Assembly (NCBI RefSeq): GCF_029360775.1
Contig: NZ_JARKMZ010000001.1
Span: 1-64,000 of the forward strand
Direction: 5' to 3'
DNA from: Daejeonella sp. H1SJ63
Lineage (GTDB): Bacteria > Bacteroidota > Bacteroidia > Sphingobacteriales > Sphingobacteriaceae
DNA length: 64,000 bases
In this document: positions 18,369 to 27,844 of the stretch, in pieces
Layout of the letters: every line of letters begins with the position of its first letter
Position numbering within the stretch: position 1 is the stretch's first letter
Notes under the pieces: model-generated
What the model was told of the DNA's origin: nothing
Databases searched by the model: none
The model's input: only the letters and a program-made list of their open reading frames with translations
Program-made: the position numbers and the translations under genes

Positions 18369-19697
18369 ATGAAGAAGCTTTTTACAACGCTATCCAACAT
18401 CTGGAAGATTGAAGACTTAAGAGCGCGGATTTTATTCACGCTCTTATGCCTTTTAATTTATAGAATAGGTTCATTTATTGTAATTCCCGGAGTTGATTCT
18501 GCTTCACTTGACAGTGGACAGGCTAAAGAAGGATTACTTGGATTGCTGAATATGTTTGCCGGTGGATCTTTTTCCCGTGCATCTATTTTTGCATTGGGTG
18601 TAATGCCATATATTTCTGCATCTATCGTAGTGCAGTTATTGGGTATTGCAGTTCCGTATTTCCAGAAGCTGCAGAAAGAAGGTGAAAGCGGCCGTAAAAA
18701 GATTAATCAGGTTACACGCTATCTGACCATTATTATTACTGCATTGCAGGCAATTGGTTATGTACGTTCCCAGATCAGTCCTGATGCCCGTCTTTTATCA
18801 GAACCATTATTTACTGTATCTTCAATGTTCATCCTTACTGCCGGAACCATGTTTGTTATGTGGTTAGGTGAGAAGATTACAGACAAGGGTATAGGTAATG
18901 GTATTTCTTTGATCATCATGACTGGTATCATTGCACAATTACCGTTCGGTATTATTTCTGAGTTTACGTCACGTATGGGTGCTCAGGGCGGTTTGATCTC
19001 ATTTATTGTTGAGATTGCAGCTCTGTTCCTTATCGTAATGTTTACCATCCTGATTGTTCAGGGTGTCAGAAAAATTCCTGTACAGTATGCAAAGAAGATC
19101 GTTGGTGCTAAACAATATGGTGGTGTACGTCAGTATATTCCTTTAAAGGTTAATGCTGCAGGGGTTATGCCGATTATTTTTGCTCAGGCAATTATGTTCA
19201 TTCCAACTACTATCGGATCATTCTTCCCATCTGCGCAATCATCATTCCTGACTGCATTCAGCGATTATACTTCTTTAACGTATAACCTGACTTTTGCTTT
19301 CATGATCATTGCCTTTACTTTCTTCTATACCGCTATCACTGTTAACCCGGTTCAGATGTCGGATGATATGAAGAAAAATGGAGGTTTCGTACCTGGAGTA
19401 AAACCTGGTGCAACTACCGGTGCATATATTGATGAAGTTATTTCTAAAATTACTCTTCCCGGATCTGTATTTCTGGCAATAATCGCAATTATGCCTTCTA
19501 TTGCAATTATCCTGGGTGTTAACAGTCAGTTCGCAAATTTCTATGGCGGTACTTCATTGTTAATTCTTGTAGGGGTAGTTCTTGATACTTTACAGCAGAT
19601 CGAAAGTCATTTATTAATGCGTCACTATGACGGTTTAATGAAGACCGGAAGAATTAAAGGACGTACTCCTGTTCAGGCAGGTGGTCCGGCAATTTAA
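18369..19697 (+). CDS. secY: Protein translocase subunit SecY
   Basis: A 442-residue integral membrane protein with about ten hydrophobic helices. Family motifs include RIGSFIVIPGVD, the plug region GLLGLLNMFAGGSFSRASIFALGVMPYISASIVVQLL, GNGISLIIMTGI, and the cytoplasmic loops KIPVQYAKK and LMKTGRIKGR that contact SecA and ribosomes. SecY is the channel for Sec export, and its place after rplO is conserved. Confidence 0.98.
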   Translation: MKKLFTTLSNIWKIEDLRARILFTLLCLLIYRIGSFIVIPGVDSASLDSGQAKEGLLGLLNMFAGGSFSRASIFALGVMPYISASIVVQLLGIAVPYFQKLQKEGESGRKKINQVTRYLTIIITALQAIGYVRSQISPDARLLSEPLFTVSSMFILTAGTMFVMWLGEKITDKGIGNGISLIIMTGIIAQLPFGIISEFTSRMGAQGGLISFIVEIAALFLIVMFTILIVQGVRKIPVQYAKKIVGAKQYGGVRQYIPLKVNAAGVMPIIFAQAIMFIPTTIGSFFPSAQSSFLTAFSDYTSLTYNLTFAFMIIAFTFFYTAITVNPVQMSDDMKKNGGFVPGVKPGATTGAYIDEVISKITLPGSVFLAIIAIMPSIAIILGVNSQFANFYGGTSLLILVGVVLDTLQQIESHLLMRHYDGLMKTGRIKGRTPVQAGGPAI

Positions 19698-19702
19698 GAT
19701 TC

Positions 19703-20488
19703 ATGTCTAAGATCTATTACAAATCTTCTGAAGATATTGAGAAAATCAGGGAAAGCTCCCTGCTTGTATCAAAGAGCCTTGCCGAAGTGGCAAAGCTTAT
19801 CGGTGAGGGAGTAAAGACTATTCAACTTAATAATTTAGCTGAGGAATTCATCCGTGATCACGGAGGAATTCCGGCTTTTTTAAACTATAACGGATTTCCA
19901 TATTCACTTTGTATTTCACTGAATGACCAGGTTGTTCATGGTTTCCCGGGAGAGTATGTAATCAAAGACGGAGATATTGTTTCTGTTGACTGCGGAGTTA
20001 TTCTGAATGATTTTTACGGAGACTCCGCTTATACTTTCCCAATCGGGAATGTGGCTGCAGAAACCTTGCGTTTGCTTCAGGTAACTAAAGAATGCCTGAA
20101 TCTGGCAATTGATAAGGCGGTTGTAGGGATGAGGATCGGTGATGTGGGCTATGCCGTTCAGGAGCATGCAGAAAAGAACGGTTTCGGTGTAGTTAAGGAA
20201 CTGGTTGGTCATGGTGTAGGAGTTAAGTTGCATGAAAAACCGGAGGTTCCAAACTATGGAAAGCGCGGCTCAGGTATTAAACTGGAAGAAGGAATGGTTA
20301 TCGCAATTGAGCCGATGATCAATGCCGGACGTGCCGGAGTTAAATTCTGGGATGATGGATGGACAGTAAGTACCGTAGATAAGAAACCTTCTGCTCATTA
20401 TGAGCATACGGTTGCGATAAAAAAGGGCAAAGCAGACGTACTTTCGACATTTGATTACATTGAGGAAGTTTTAAAACAAAAAGATTAA
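19703..20488 (+). CDS. map: Type I methionine aminopeptidase
   Basis: A 261-residue M24A enzyme that removes the initiator methionine. The metal ligands are visible: D in VDCGVILND, D in YGDSAYTF, H in LVGHGVGVKLHEKP, E in IEPMINAG and E in HYEHTVAI. It lies 5 bp after secY. The adk gene often found between secY and map in other bacteria is absent. Confidence 0.97.
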   Translation: MSKIYYKSSEDIEKIRESSLLVSKSLAEVAKLIGEGVKTIQLNNLAEEFIRDHGGIPAFLNYNGFPYSLCISLNDQVVHGFPGEYVIKDGDIVSVDCGVILNDFYGDSAYTFPIGNVAAETLRLLQVTKECLNLAIDKAVVGMRIGDVGYAVQEHAEKNGFGVVKELVGHGVGVKLHEKPEVPNYGKRGSGIKLEEGMVIAIEPMINAGRAGVKFWDDGWTVSTVDKKPSAHYEHTVAIKKGKADVLSTFDYIEEVLKQKD

Positions 20489-20506
20489 ATATTAAAATTT
20501 TTTATT

Positions 20507-20514
20507 TAATTTTG
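20507..20514 (+). promoter_or_regulatory. Promoter -7 box ahead of infA
   Basis: TAATTTTG is a perfect TAnnTTTG box in the 156-bp map-infA gap; no clear -33 TTTG is seen. It predicts a start near 20520 and a leader of about 125 nt, so infA-rpmJ-rpsM may have its own promoter besides read-through. Confidence 0.6.
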
Positions 20515-20601
20515 CATCCCTGATACGAAGGGCTGATTGGTTCATAATCTGTTATAAATACTCTTGTTTTATAGGGTTTTAATGATAGAACAAAATAAAT
20601 G

Positions 20602-20618
20602 AAGCTTCGGAGCTTTTT
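20602..20618 (+). promoter_or_regulatory. Short hairpin with U tract in the infA leader
   Basis: AAGCT and AGCTT pair around TCGG and run into five T residues, 27 bp before infA. It is too weak to be a sure terminator, but could act as an attenuator. Confidence 0.35.
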
Positions 20619-20644
20619 AAATTCAGGAGAAATTAAAGAAATAT

Positions 20645-20863
20645 ATGGCCAAACAGGCTTCAATTGAACAAGACGGTATAATCAGAGAAGCATTGTCAAA
20701 TGCAATGTTTCGTGTTGAGCTGGAAAACGGGCATGAGATCATTGCTCACATCTCAGGAAAGATGAGAATGCACTACATTAAGATCTTACCAGGTGATAAA
20801 GTGAAACTTGAAATGTCTCCATATGATTTAAGTAAAGGCAGAATAACATACAGATATAAATAA
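20645..20863 (+). CDS. infA: Translation initiation factor IF-1
   Basis: A 72-residue OB-fold protein, [72 protein letters not shown], a full-length match to IF-1, which blocks the A site during initiation. rpmJ follows after 4 bp. Confidence 0.98.
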   Translation: MAKQASIEQDGIIREALSNAMFRVELENGHEIIAHISGKMRMHYIKILPGDKVKLEMSPYDLSKGRITYRYK

Positions 20864-20867
20864 GAAG

Positions 20868-20984
20868 ATGAAAGTTAGAGCATCAATCAAAAAACGTAGC
20901 GCTGATTGTAAGGTGATTCGTCGTAAAGGAGTACTTTACGTGATTAATAAGAAGAACCCTAAATTTAAGCAACGTCAGGGATAA
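20868..20984 (+). CDS. rpmJ: 50S ribosomal protein L36, zinc-free form
   Basis: A 38-codon [41 protein letters not shown], found by direct translation and exactly the usual length. Zinc-type L36 has three Cys and one His; here only Cys14 remains, so this is the form that does not bind zinc. It lies between infA and rpsM as expected. Confidence 0.97.
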   Translation: MKVRASIKKRSADCKVIRRKGVLYVINKKNPKFKQRQG

Positions 20985-21058
20985 AATATTGACAGGAATA
21001 GATGATGATCCGTTAAAGTGGTAATCATTGTTTATTCATTCAATCATTAACTATAAAT

Positions 21059-21436
21059 ATGGCAAGGATAGCAGGTATTGATTTACCAAGAAACAAAAGA
21101 GGAGAGATCGGACTTACTTACATTTTCGGTATCGGAAGGGCAACCGCACAAAGGATCCTGAATGATGCAGGAATTGATGTAAACATTAAAGTACAGGACT
21201 GGACCGATGATCAATTAGCAGCAATTCGTGGTTTCATTAACGATGAGATCAAAGTTGAAGGAGCGTTACGTTCCGAAGTTCAGTTAAACATTAAACGTTT
21301 AATGGACATCGGTTGTTACCGTGGTTTACGTCACCGTAAAGGGTTACCTGTTCGTGGTCAGCGTACCAAGAACAACTCACGTACCCGTAAAGGAAAGCGT
21401 AAGACAGTTGCAAACAAGAAAAAAGCTACTAAATAG
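21059..21436 (+). CDS. rpsM: 30S ribosomal protein S13
   Basis: A 125-residue protein, [34 protein letters not shown], with the conserved C-terminal [27 protein letters not shown] tail that touches the P-site tRNA. The alpha-operon order rpsM-rpsK-rpsD-rpoA-rplQ follows. Confidence 0.98.
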   Translation: MARIAGIDLPRNKRGEIGLTYIFGIGRATAQRILNDAGIDVNIKVQDWTDDQLAAIRGFINDEIKVEGALRSEVQLNIKRLMDIGCYRGLRHRKGLPVRGQRTKNNSRTRKGKRKTVANKKKATK

Positions 21437-21443
21437 TAATTAG

Positions 21444-21562
21444 ATATGAGTATTGAGTATTGAGATATGGGAATATCAGCAATACCCTGCTCATGATTAT
21501 AAAAAGAAATAGATATGAGTGCCGGGATCAGGTCTCAAGTCTCATATCTCAAATCTAAAAAA
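21444..21562. repeat. TTGAGTA heptamer tract in the rpsM-rpsK gap
   Basis: TGAGTAT, TGAGTAT, TGAGATA run at 21447-21467, and CTCAAGT/CTCATAT/CTCAAAT-like units lie at 21533-21556. The unit is the reverse complement, in rotation, of the ACTCAAT tract at 58684. Confidence 0.7.
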
Positions 21563-21952
21563 ATGGCAAAAACTAAAAAAGTTACCAAAAAACGTATTGT
21601 TGTTGTTGAACCGATTGGTGAAGCACATGTGAATGCTACATTCAACAATATCATTATTACCCTAACTAATCTTCAGGGACAGACTATTTCATGGTCTTCG
21701 GCCGGTAAGATGGGTTTCAAAGGTTCTAAGAAAAATACTCCTTATGCTGCCGGACAAGCTGCAAGTGATTGCGGTAAAGTTGCATATGATCTTGGACTGC
21801 GTAAAGTTCAGGTTTATGTAAAAGGTCCTGGTTCTGGTCGTGAGTCAGCTATCCGTACTCTACAGACTGCAGGTATCGAAGTAACTACTATCCAGGACAT
21901 CACTCCGCTTCCACACAATGGTTGCCGTCCTCCAAAAAGAAGAAGAGTTTAA
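21563..21952 (+). CDS. rpsK: 30S ribosomal protein S11
   Basis: I chose ATG 21563 ([39 protein letters not shown]); an upstream in-frame ATG at 21515 would add sequence that is just the heptamer tract. The 129-residue protein has [45 protein letters not shown] and the ending [14 protein letters not shown]11 forms part of the platform near the E site. Confidence 0.97.
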   Translation: MAKTKKVTKKRIVVVEPIGEAHVNATFNNIIITLTNLQGQTISWSSAGKMGFKGSKKNTPYAAGQAASDCGKVAYDLGLRKVQVYVKGPGSGRESAIRTLQTAGIEVTTIQDITPLPHNGCRPPKRRRV

Positions 21953-22023
21953 TATAAATAATCAATTTTTAAAGCTAAGATTCAGCAGCTACAGGCTGCA
22001 TGATACTTTAAAAACACACAAAC

Positions 22024-22632
22024 ATGGCTAGATACACCGGACCGAAGTCCAAAATCGCCCGTAGATTCAGAGAACCAATTTTTGGTCCTGATAAGGCATT
22101 AGAAAGAAAAAATTATCCTCCGGGAATGCCTGGTACCTCAAGAAAAAGAGGTAAGCAATCAGAATTTGCTGTGCAGTTAATGGAGAAGCAAAAAGTTAAA
22201 TACACTTATGGTGTATTGGAACGTTATTTCGAGAACCTTTTCCACAAAGCTTCTGCTAAGGAAGGAATTACCGGAGAAAACTTACTTAAGTTTTTGGAAG
22301 CTCGTTTAGATAATACTGTTTATCGTTTAGGTATTGCTCCAAGCCGCTCTGCTGCCCGTCAGTTAGTTGGTCATAAGCATATCACCGTTAATGGTGAAGT
22401 TGTGAACATTGCTTCTTACTCAGTGCGTCCGGGTGATGTGATTGCAGTACGTGAGCGTTCTAAATCTCTGGAAGCTATTGCTAATTCAGTAGCTGGCAGA
22501 ACTATCAATAAATTCAGCTGGTTAGAGTGGGATGCAAATTCCTTAACAGGTAAATTCCTGAACTATCCGAGCCGTGATGAGATTCCTGAGAATATCAAGG
22601 AAAATCTGATCGTCGAGTTGTACTCTAAGTAA
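22024..22632 (+). CDS. rpsD: 30S ribosomal protein S4
   Basis: A 202-residue protein, [34 protein letters not shown], with the S4 RNA-binding domain [47 protein letters not shown] at residues ~90-140. The N-terminus lacks the zinc Cys cluster found in some S4 proteins. S4 nucleates 30S assembly. Confidence 0.98.
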   Translation: MARYTGPKSKIARRFREPIFGPDKALERKNYPPGMPGTSRKRGKQSEFAVQLMEKQKVKYTYGVLERYFENLFHKASAKEGITGENLLKFLEARLDNTVYRLGIAPSRSAARQLVGHKHITVNGEVVNIASYSVRPGDVIAVRERSKSLEAIANSVAGRTINKFSWLEWDANSLTGKFLNYPSRDEIPENIKENLIVELYSK

Positions 22633-22639
22633 TATAAGC

Positions 22640-22663
22640 GGCCCTGTTCTTCGGAACAAGGCC
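22640..22663 (+). promoter_or_regulatory. Hairpin between rpsD and rpoA
   Basis: GGCCCTGTTC and GAACAAGGCC pair with one C-A mismatch around a TTCG loop. No T tract follows, so it is unlikely to be a full terminator; it may be an RNA-processing or stability element between rpsD and rpoA. Confidence 0.55.
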
Positions 22664-22703
22664 ATTATTACATAACATTAACTATTCATTAGCAAAATAT
22701 TAA

Positions 22704-23696
22704 ATGGCAATTTTAGCATTTCAGAAACCTGATAAAGTTATCATGCAGAAATCTACGGATTTCGACGGAACATTTGAGTTCAGACCTTTAGAGCCTGGTT
22801 TCGGTGTTACCATTGGTAATGCTTTACGAAGAATACTTTTATCTTCCCTGGAAGGTTTTGCAATCACTTCAGTACGTTTCTCAGGCGTTTCTCACGAATT
22901 CTCTACTATTAAAGGGGTTGTGGAAGATGTAACCGAGATCATCCTTAATCTGAAGCAGGTTCGTTTCAAGAAAACAGGCGATTCAGGTGATTCTGAGAAA
23001 ATCTTCGTGATTGTAAATGGTCAGGATCAATTCAAAGCCGGCGATATTACCAAGTTCTCAAATAACTTTGAGGTTCTTAATTCTGATCTTGTTATCTGTA
23101 ACATGGAGTCTTCAGTAACTCTGGAGATTGAATTGACAGTAAACAAAGGAAGAGGTTATATTTCTGCTGAGGAAAATAAAAATGCAGATGCCGCATTAGG
23201 TGTTATTGCTATTGATTCGATCTATACTCCAATCAAAAACGTAAAGTATTCAATTGAAAACTTCCGTGTTGAGCAGAAGACAGATTATGAGAAATTAGTT
23301 CTTGATATTGCTACTGATGGTTCAATCCATCCTGAAGAAGCATTAAAGGAAGCTGCTAAGATTCTTATCCACCACTTCATGTTATTCTCTGACGAGAACA
23401 TCATGCTTGAGTCTCAGGCTAAAGAAGAAACTAAAGAAGTTGATGAGGAAATCCTGCATATGCGCAAGATCCTTAAGATGGAATTAGTTGACCTTGACCT
23501 TTCAGTTCGTGCATTAAACTGCTTAAAGGCAGCGGATATCCGTTCACTGGCTGATCTTGTTTCTTATGATGTGGCTGATATGCTTAAGTTCAGAAACTTT
23601 GGTAAGAAATCATTAACTGAGATCCAGGACTTAGTAAAATCTAAAGGTTTATCTTTCGGAATGAACCTTTCAAAATTTAAATTAGACGAAGAATAA
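22704..23696 (+). CDS. rpoA: DNA-directed RNA polymerase alpha subunit
   Basis: A 330-residue protein. The N-terminal domain (residues ~1-235) has [61 protein letters not shown], which dimerises and binds beta/beta'. The C-terminal domain (~255-325) has [60 protein letters not shown], the DNA- and activator-binding fold. It is flanked by rpsD and rplQ as in the alpha operon. Confidence 0.98.
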   Translation: MAILAFQKPDKVIMQKSTDFDGTFEFRPLEPGFGVTIGNALRRILLSSLEGFAITSVRFSGVSHEFSTIKGVVEDVTEIILNLKQVRFKKTGDSGDSEKIFVIVNGQDQFKAGDITKFSNNFEVLNSDLVICNMESSVTLEIELTVNKGRGYISAEENKNADAALGVIAIDSIYTPIKNVKYSIENFRVEQKTDYEKLVLDIATDGSIHPEEALKEAAKILIHHFMLFSDENIMLESQAKEETKEVDEEILHMRKILKMELVDLDLSVRALNCLKAADIRSLADLVSYDVADMLKFRNFGKKSLTEIQDLVKSKGLSFGMNLSKFKLDEE

Positions 23697-23766
23697 TAAG
23701 CGAAATGCATAATTCCCGATCCCGAAAGGTTGATCGACGGTATGCACGTGCAAAACCTAACAAACA

Positions 23767-24315
23767 ATGAGACACGGTAAAAAAGTAAACCATTTAAGTC
23801 GTACTGACAGTCACCGCAAAGCGATGCTGGCAAATATGGCTTCTTCGCTTATCTTACACAAGCGTATCACTACTACATTAGCTAAAGCAAAAGCTTTGCG
23901 TGTATATGTTGAACCAATCATTACAAAATCAAAAGACGATACTACTCACTCACGTCGTACGGTATTTAGTTACCTGCAGAACAAAGATGTAGTTTCTATC
24001 CTTTTCCGTGATGTTGCAGCTAAAGTTGCTAACCGTCCGGGTGGTTATACCCGTATTCTGAAAATGGGTAACCGTTTAGGTGATAATGCTTCTATGGCTT
24101 TAATTGAGCTTGTTGATTACAACGAGATCTACAAATCTGGTGAAGCAGCGGCTGAGAAGAAAACTACTCGTCGTCGTGGTTCAAAAGCTAAGAAAGCTGA
24201 TGCTCCTGCTGCGAAAACTGCTCCAAAAGCAGAAGTTGCTGAAGAAGTTGTTGAGGCTCCGGTTGAGGAAACTCAGGCTCCTGCAGTTGAAACTGAAGAG
24301 AAAAAAGAAGAATAG
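23767..24315 (+). CDS. rplQ: 50S ribosomal protein L17 with Ala/Glu-rich extension
   Basis: Residues 1-~122 are L17: [56 protein letters not shown] and [28 protein letters not shown]. About 55 further residues form a Lys/Ala then Glu/Val-rich tail ([30 protein letters not shown]), compared with 127 residues in the whole E. coli protein. Such tails are common in Bacteroidota L17 as far as I recall. It is the last gene of the cluster. Confidence 0.97.
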   Translation: MRHGKKVNHLSRTDSHRKAMLANMASSLILHKRITTTLAKAKALRVYVEPIITKSKDDTTHSRRTVFSYLQNKDVVSILFRDVAAKVANRPGGYTRILKMGNRLGDNASMALIELVDYNEIYKSGEAAAEKKTTRRRGSKAKKADAPAAKTAPKAEVAEEVVEAPVEETQAPAVETEEKKEE

Positions 24316-24338
24316 TATTTCTTCACTTATATTTATGA

Positions 24339-24366
24339 AGCCTGCTCAGATGAGCAGGCTTTTTTT
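24339..24366 (+). terminator. Terminator of the ribosomal cluster
   Basis: AGCCTGCTC and GAGCAGGCT form a perfect 9-bp stem around AGAT, followed by seven T residues. Confidence 0.93.
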
Positions 24367-24618
24367 GTACTTTCCCATCCTGAAAAACCTGAATTTGAAT
24401 GTTCAGGTGATGAAAAATTATCTCTGATATCTAATTTCAGGGAACTTATAAGTTCTGATGTTCCTTACTGAATTAAGGACTACAGCACTGGCAATAGATA
24501 AGTATTGATAAGCAACCATAATTAATTATTGAATTAATCTGCCATCCTGTCATTTTGAAAATGACTGATTTGGATAGGTTCAGCTTAAAAATACTGTCAT
24601 TATTGGTTATGTTTTATT
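24367..24618. other. Gene-free region upstream of dnaK
   Basis: AT-rich DNA with no credible ORF. I see no CIRCE element (TTAGCACTC-N9-GAGTGCTAA). The dnaK promoter candidate lies just downstream. Confidence 0.6.
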
Positions 24619-24634
24619 TGGCACAAGGCTTGTT
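24619..24634 (+). promoter_or_regulatory. Sigma-54-like promoter of dnaK
   Basis: TGGCACA-N4-TTGTT fits the sigma-54 consensus TGGCACR-N4-TTGCW with one mismatch (C to T at the -12 element) and exact spacing. Transcription would start near 24645, about 32 nt before the dnaK ATG. TATGTTTT (24608-24615), a 7 of 8 match to the usual -7 box, is a competing candidate. Confidence 0.5.
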
Positions 24635-24676
24635 AATTAACCCATGTTAAACTAAAACAAATTAAAGAGGGTTAAT

Positions 24677-26581
24677 ATGGCAAAGATAATTGGTATAGAC
24701 TTAGGAACTACAAATTCATGCGTATCAGTAATGGAGGGTAATGAGCCTGTAGTTATTCCAAACAGTGAAGGTAAGCGTACTACGCCTTCAATTGTGGCAT
24801 TTGTTGATAATGGAGAGCGTAAGGTAGGAGATCCGGCAAAACGTCAGGCGATCACCAACCCAACTAAGACCATATCTTCAATCAAGCGATTTATGGGTAA
24901 TAGCTTCGCAGAAGTAAGTAATGAAATTTCGCGTGTACCTTACACCGTTGTTAAAGGTGATAATAATACTCCGCGTGTAAAGATCGATGATCGTTTATAT
25001 ACTCCGCAGGAGATCTCTGCAATGGTATTGCAGAAAATGAAAAAGACTGCTGAAGACTTCCTGGGCCAGGAAGTGAATGAAGCTGTTATTACTGTTCCTG
25101 CATATTTCAATGATGCTCAGCGTCAGGCTACTAAAGAAGCAGGTGAGATCGCAGGATTAAAAGTTTCACGTATCATCAATGAGCCAACCGCTGCAGCATT
25201 AGCTTACGGTCTGGATAAAGCTCATAAGGATATGAAGATTGTTGTGTTTGATTGTGGTGGTGGTACACATGACGTATCAGTTCTTGAGCTTGGTGATGGC
25301 GTATTTGAAGTAAAATCTACTGATGGTGATACCCATCTTGGTGGTGATGACTTTGATGCTGTGATTATCGACTGGATGGCAGATGAATTTAAGAGCGATG
25401 AGGGCATTGATCTGCGTAAAGATCCAATGGCACTTCAGCGTTTGAAAGAAGCTGCTGAGAAAGCTAAAATTGAGTTATCAAGTACTTCTCAGACTGAGAT
25501 CAATCTTCCATACATTTCTGCCGGTGATGGTATGCCAAAGCACCTTGTTAAAACATTGACACGTGCTAAATTTGAGCAGCTTGCCGATAGTCTGATCAAA
25601 CGTACTATTGAACCTTGTAAAAAAGCGTTGAAAAATGCAGGTTTAAGTACTTCAGATATTGATGAGATCATTTTAGTAGGTGGTTCTACCCGTATCCCTG
25701 CTATCCAGGATGCAGTAAAAGCATTTTTTGGCAAAGAGCCTTCTAAAGGAGTGAATCCGGATGAGGTTGTTGCTATCGGTGCAGCTATCCAGGGTGGTGT
25801 ATTAACCGGGGAGGTTAAAGACGTATTATTACTTGATGTAACCCCGCTTTCTCTTGGTATTGAAACTATGGGTGGTGTAATGACCAAACTGATCGAAGCC
25901 AATACCACTATTCCATCAAAGAAATCGGAAGTGTTCTCAACAGCATCTGATAACCAGCCTTCTGTAGAGATTCATATCCTGCAGGGTGAGCGCCCAATGG
26001 CCAATCAGAACAGAACTATCGGAAGATTTCACCTTGATGGTATTCCACCTTCACCGCGTGGCATTCCTCAGATTGAAGTAACTTTTGATATCGATGCGAA
26101 TGGTATCCTTCATGTTGCTGCAAAAGATAAGGCAACCAATAAAGAACAAAAAATTCGTATTGAAGCTTCTTCAGGTTTAACTGATGAAGAGATCAAGAAG
26201 ATGAAAGATGAAGCAGAGGCAAATGCAGAAGCAGATAAGAAAGCACGTGAAGAAGTTGAAAAGCTGAATGCTGCCGATGCGCTGATCTTCTCAACTGAAA
26301 AGCAACTGAAAGAGTATGGTGATAAATTATCTGATGATAAGAAAGCGCCTATCGAAGAAGGCTTGAAGAAATTGAAAGATGCTCATGCAGCTAAAGATTT
26401 CGCAAGTATTGATACTGCTCAGGCTGAGCTTCAGGCTGCATGGAATGTAGCTTCTGAAGAGATGTACAAAGCTTCTCAGGGAGCTGAAGGTGCACCTCAG
26501 GGTGAAGCTTCAGCACAGGATGCAAGTGATCATGTAACTGACGTCGATTTCGAAGAAGTAAAAGAAGACGATAAGAAGTAA
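24677..26581 (+). CDS. dnaK: Molecular chaperone DnaK (Hsp70)
   Basis: A 634-residue protein of normal length. The nucleotide-binding domain has [65 protein letters not shown] and [13 protein letters not shown]. The substrate-binding domain starts after [25 protein letters not shown], and the C-terminus ends in the acidic [13 protein letters not shown]. It folds and protects proteins with DnaJ and GrpE, which are not adjacent. AAAGAGGGTTAAT precedes the start. It stands alone between two terminators. Confidence 0.98.
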   Translation: MAKIIGIDLGTTNSCVSVMEGNEPVVIPNSEGKRTTPSIVAFVDNGERKVGDPAKRQAITNPTKTISSIKRFMGNSFAEVSNEISRVPYTVVKGDNNTPRVKIDDRLYTPQEISAMVLQKMKKTAEDFLGQEVNEAVITVPAYFNDAQRQATKEAGEIAGLKVSRIINEPTAAALAYGLDKAHKDMKIVVFDCGGGTHDVSVLELGDGVFEVKSTDGDTHLGGDDFDAVIIDWMADEFKSDEGIDLRKDPMALQRLKEAAEKAKIELSSTSQTEINLPYISAGDGMPKHLVKTLTRAKFEQLADSLIKRTIEPCKKALKNAGLSTSDIDEIILVGGSTRIPAIQDAVKAFFGKEPSKGVNPDEVVAIGAAIQGGVLTGEVKDVLLLDVTPLSLGIETMGGVMTKLIEANTTIPSKKSEVFSTASDNQPSVEIHILQGERPMANQNRTIGRFHLDGIPPSPRGIPQIEVTFDIDANGILHVAAKDKATNKEQKIRIEASSGLTDEEIKKMKDEAEANAEADKKAREEVEKLNAADALIFSTEKQLKEYGDKLSDDKKAPIEEGLKKLKDAHAAKDFASIDTAQAELQAAWNVASEEMYKASQGAEGAPQGEASAQDASDHVTDVDFEEVKEDDKK

Positions 26582-26600
26582 TTCTGATCATATATTTTTA

Positions 26601-26633
26601 AACAGGCCGCTCCGATAAGGGCGGCCTGTTTTG
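26601..26633 (+). terminator. Terminator after dnaK
   Basis: AACAGGCCGC and GCGGCCTGTT form a perfect 10-bp stem around a 10-nt loop, with a short T-rich tail. Confidence 0.88.
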
Positions 26634-26679
26634 TTATTTATTATTTTTAAGATAATTATAGATAATAACAGGGAATGCA

Positions 26680-27765
26680 GTGTATTCAGGAGTGATTAAG
26701 CCTTTAATTTTTGTGTTTATATCCGGCTTTGGCTCGTTGGTCTGCTTTGCCCAATCAGTCCCGGATCCGATCCTGCTTAAGCAGGAAAAAATCAGCTCCC
26801 CGGGCTGGGATTATTTTATCGATAAAGTAATTGATGATCGTGCTCAGGGACAGTCATTTGCCAATATCTGGTATGCAGGAGAGGGGCTGAAAGCAAGAAG
26901 CTATCCCATAGATATTGCCGGAGGAAGTGGTAATGCGCTTCGTGAATTTCTGCAGGGCGGATTGCCGAGAAATACTGCAGGAACCGCTATTAATATCCGA
27001 ATTCTGGAATGTAAAATCAGGGAAACAAATCAGGATAACACTGTTTCGGGGCAGATTCTTTTAAAACTTCAATTTGAGCTTCAGAAAAACTGGGGAGTTC
27101 AGCCCTTAACCACCTACAGCACGTCACTGAAGTATGCCCGTTCAATTCAAAGGCCCGACCGTATCGAACCTGCATTGAGAACAATGTTGGGGAATAGTCT
27201 GAAATTTATTCAGGAATGGGTAAAGAAAGAGTCGGCGACAAATATTGTACTTGCCAGAAGTGTAAAGCTATCGTTCACTGATTATCAGAAACAAGATCCG
27301 GATACAGTATACTATCAGAAATCGAGACCTTTAAATTTTAATGATTTTAGGGCGAAAGTACCGCAAAATTCAAGATACCATGCGGCTATTTTTCCCTCTT
27401 TTGGTTATGATATGATACAGAATTTTAACAATGGTATCATACAGGTGCAGATCGATCTGAAAGTGTATATGGTTAAAAGTGCTTCCTGGGCATTACAGTT
27501 CATAAAGAACCCCTATAGCCTCAATCATGAACAACGCCATTTTGATCTGGTTAAAGTAATCGCAGAGCGGTTTAAGAAAAAACTGGCTTCAGAGCAATTA
27601 AGCCCTGATAACTATGAAGGAATCATCAATTTTGAGTATCTGGAGTTTTACAGACAGATGAATCAGATACAGGAAAAATATGATGAGGAGACCGGGCACG
27701 GTACGAACAGGATTATGCAGGATGTTTGGAACCGGCGTATAGATCGTGATCTGAAAGAATTGTAG
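26680..27765 (+). CDS. Exported DUF922-like zinc metalloprotease-like protein
   Basis: The best start is GTG 26680; the nearby ATG at 26675 is out of frame. A signal peptide (FVFISGFGSLVCFAQ) leads a 361-residue protein. Residues ~1-200 show no recognised domain. The second part has YYQKSRPLNFNDFRAKVP, the DUF922 opening, and later YSLNHEQRHFDLVKVIAERF, where HEQRH fits the zinc HExxH motif, with a further conserved ETGHGTNRIMQDVWNRRID. Secreted or periplasmic proteolysis is plausible; activity is not proven. It has no obvious operon partner. Confidence 0.72.
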   Translation: MYSGVIKPLIFVFISGFGSLVCFAQSVPDPILLKQEKISSPGWDYFIDKVIDDRAQGQSFANIWYAGEGLKARSYPIDIAGGSGNALREFLQGGLPRNTAGTAINIRILECKIRETNQDNTVSGQILLKLQFELQKNWGVQPLTTYSTSLKYARSIQRPDRIEPALRTMLGNSLKFIQEWVKKESATNIVLARSVKLSFTDYQKQDPDTVYYQKSRPLNFNDFRAKVPQNSRYHAAIFPSFGYDMIQNFNNGIIQVQIDLKVYMVKSASWALQFIKNPYSLNHEQRHFDLVKVIAERFKKKLASEQLSPDNYEGIINFEYLEFYRQMNQIQEKYDEETGHGTNRIMQDVWNRRIDRDLKEL

Positions 27766-27804
27766 GGCAGCTCAGGGATTTGAGGGGATATAGGTACTTA
27801 AATG

Positions 27805-27839
27805 ATAATCCCTGATGTTTAAATCACATCAGGGATTAT
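27805..27839. terminator. Bidirectional terminator between convergent genes
   Basis: ATAATCCCTGATGT and ACATCAGGGATTAT form a perfect 14-bp stem (27805-27818 with 27826-27839) around a 7-nt loop. It separates the plus-strand DUF922 gene from the minus-strand nucleotidyltransferase gene. Confidence 0.88.
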
Positions 27840-27844
27840 TTAAG

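Noticed and set aside
24104-24427. 107-residue plus-strand Lys/Leu-rich ORF overlapping rplQ
   Set aside because: It is a shifted frame of the rplQ tail and runs through its terminator.
24367-24676. CIRCE/HrcA operator upstream of dnaK
   Set aside because: No TTAGCACTC-N9-GAGTGCTAA or close variant is present.
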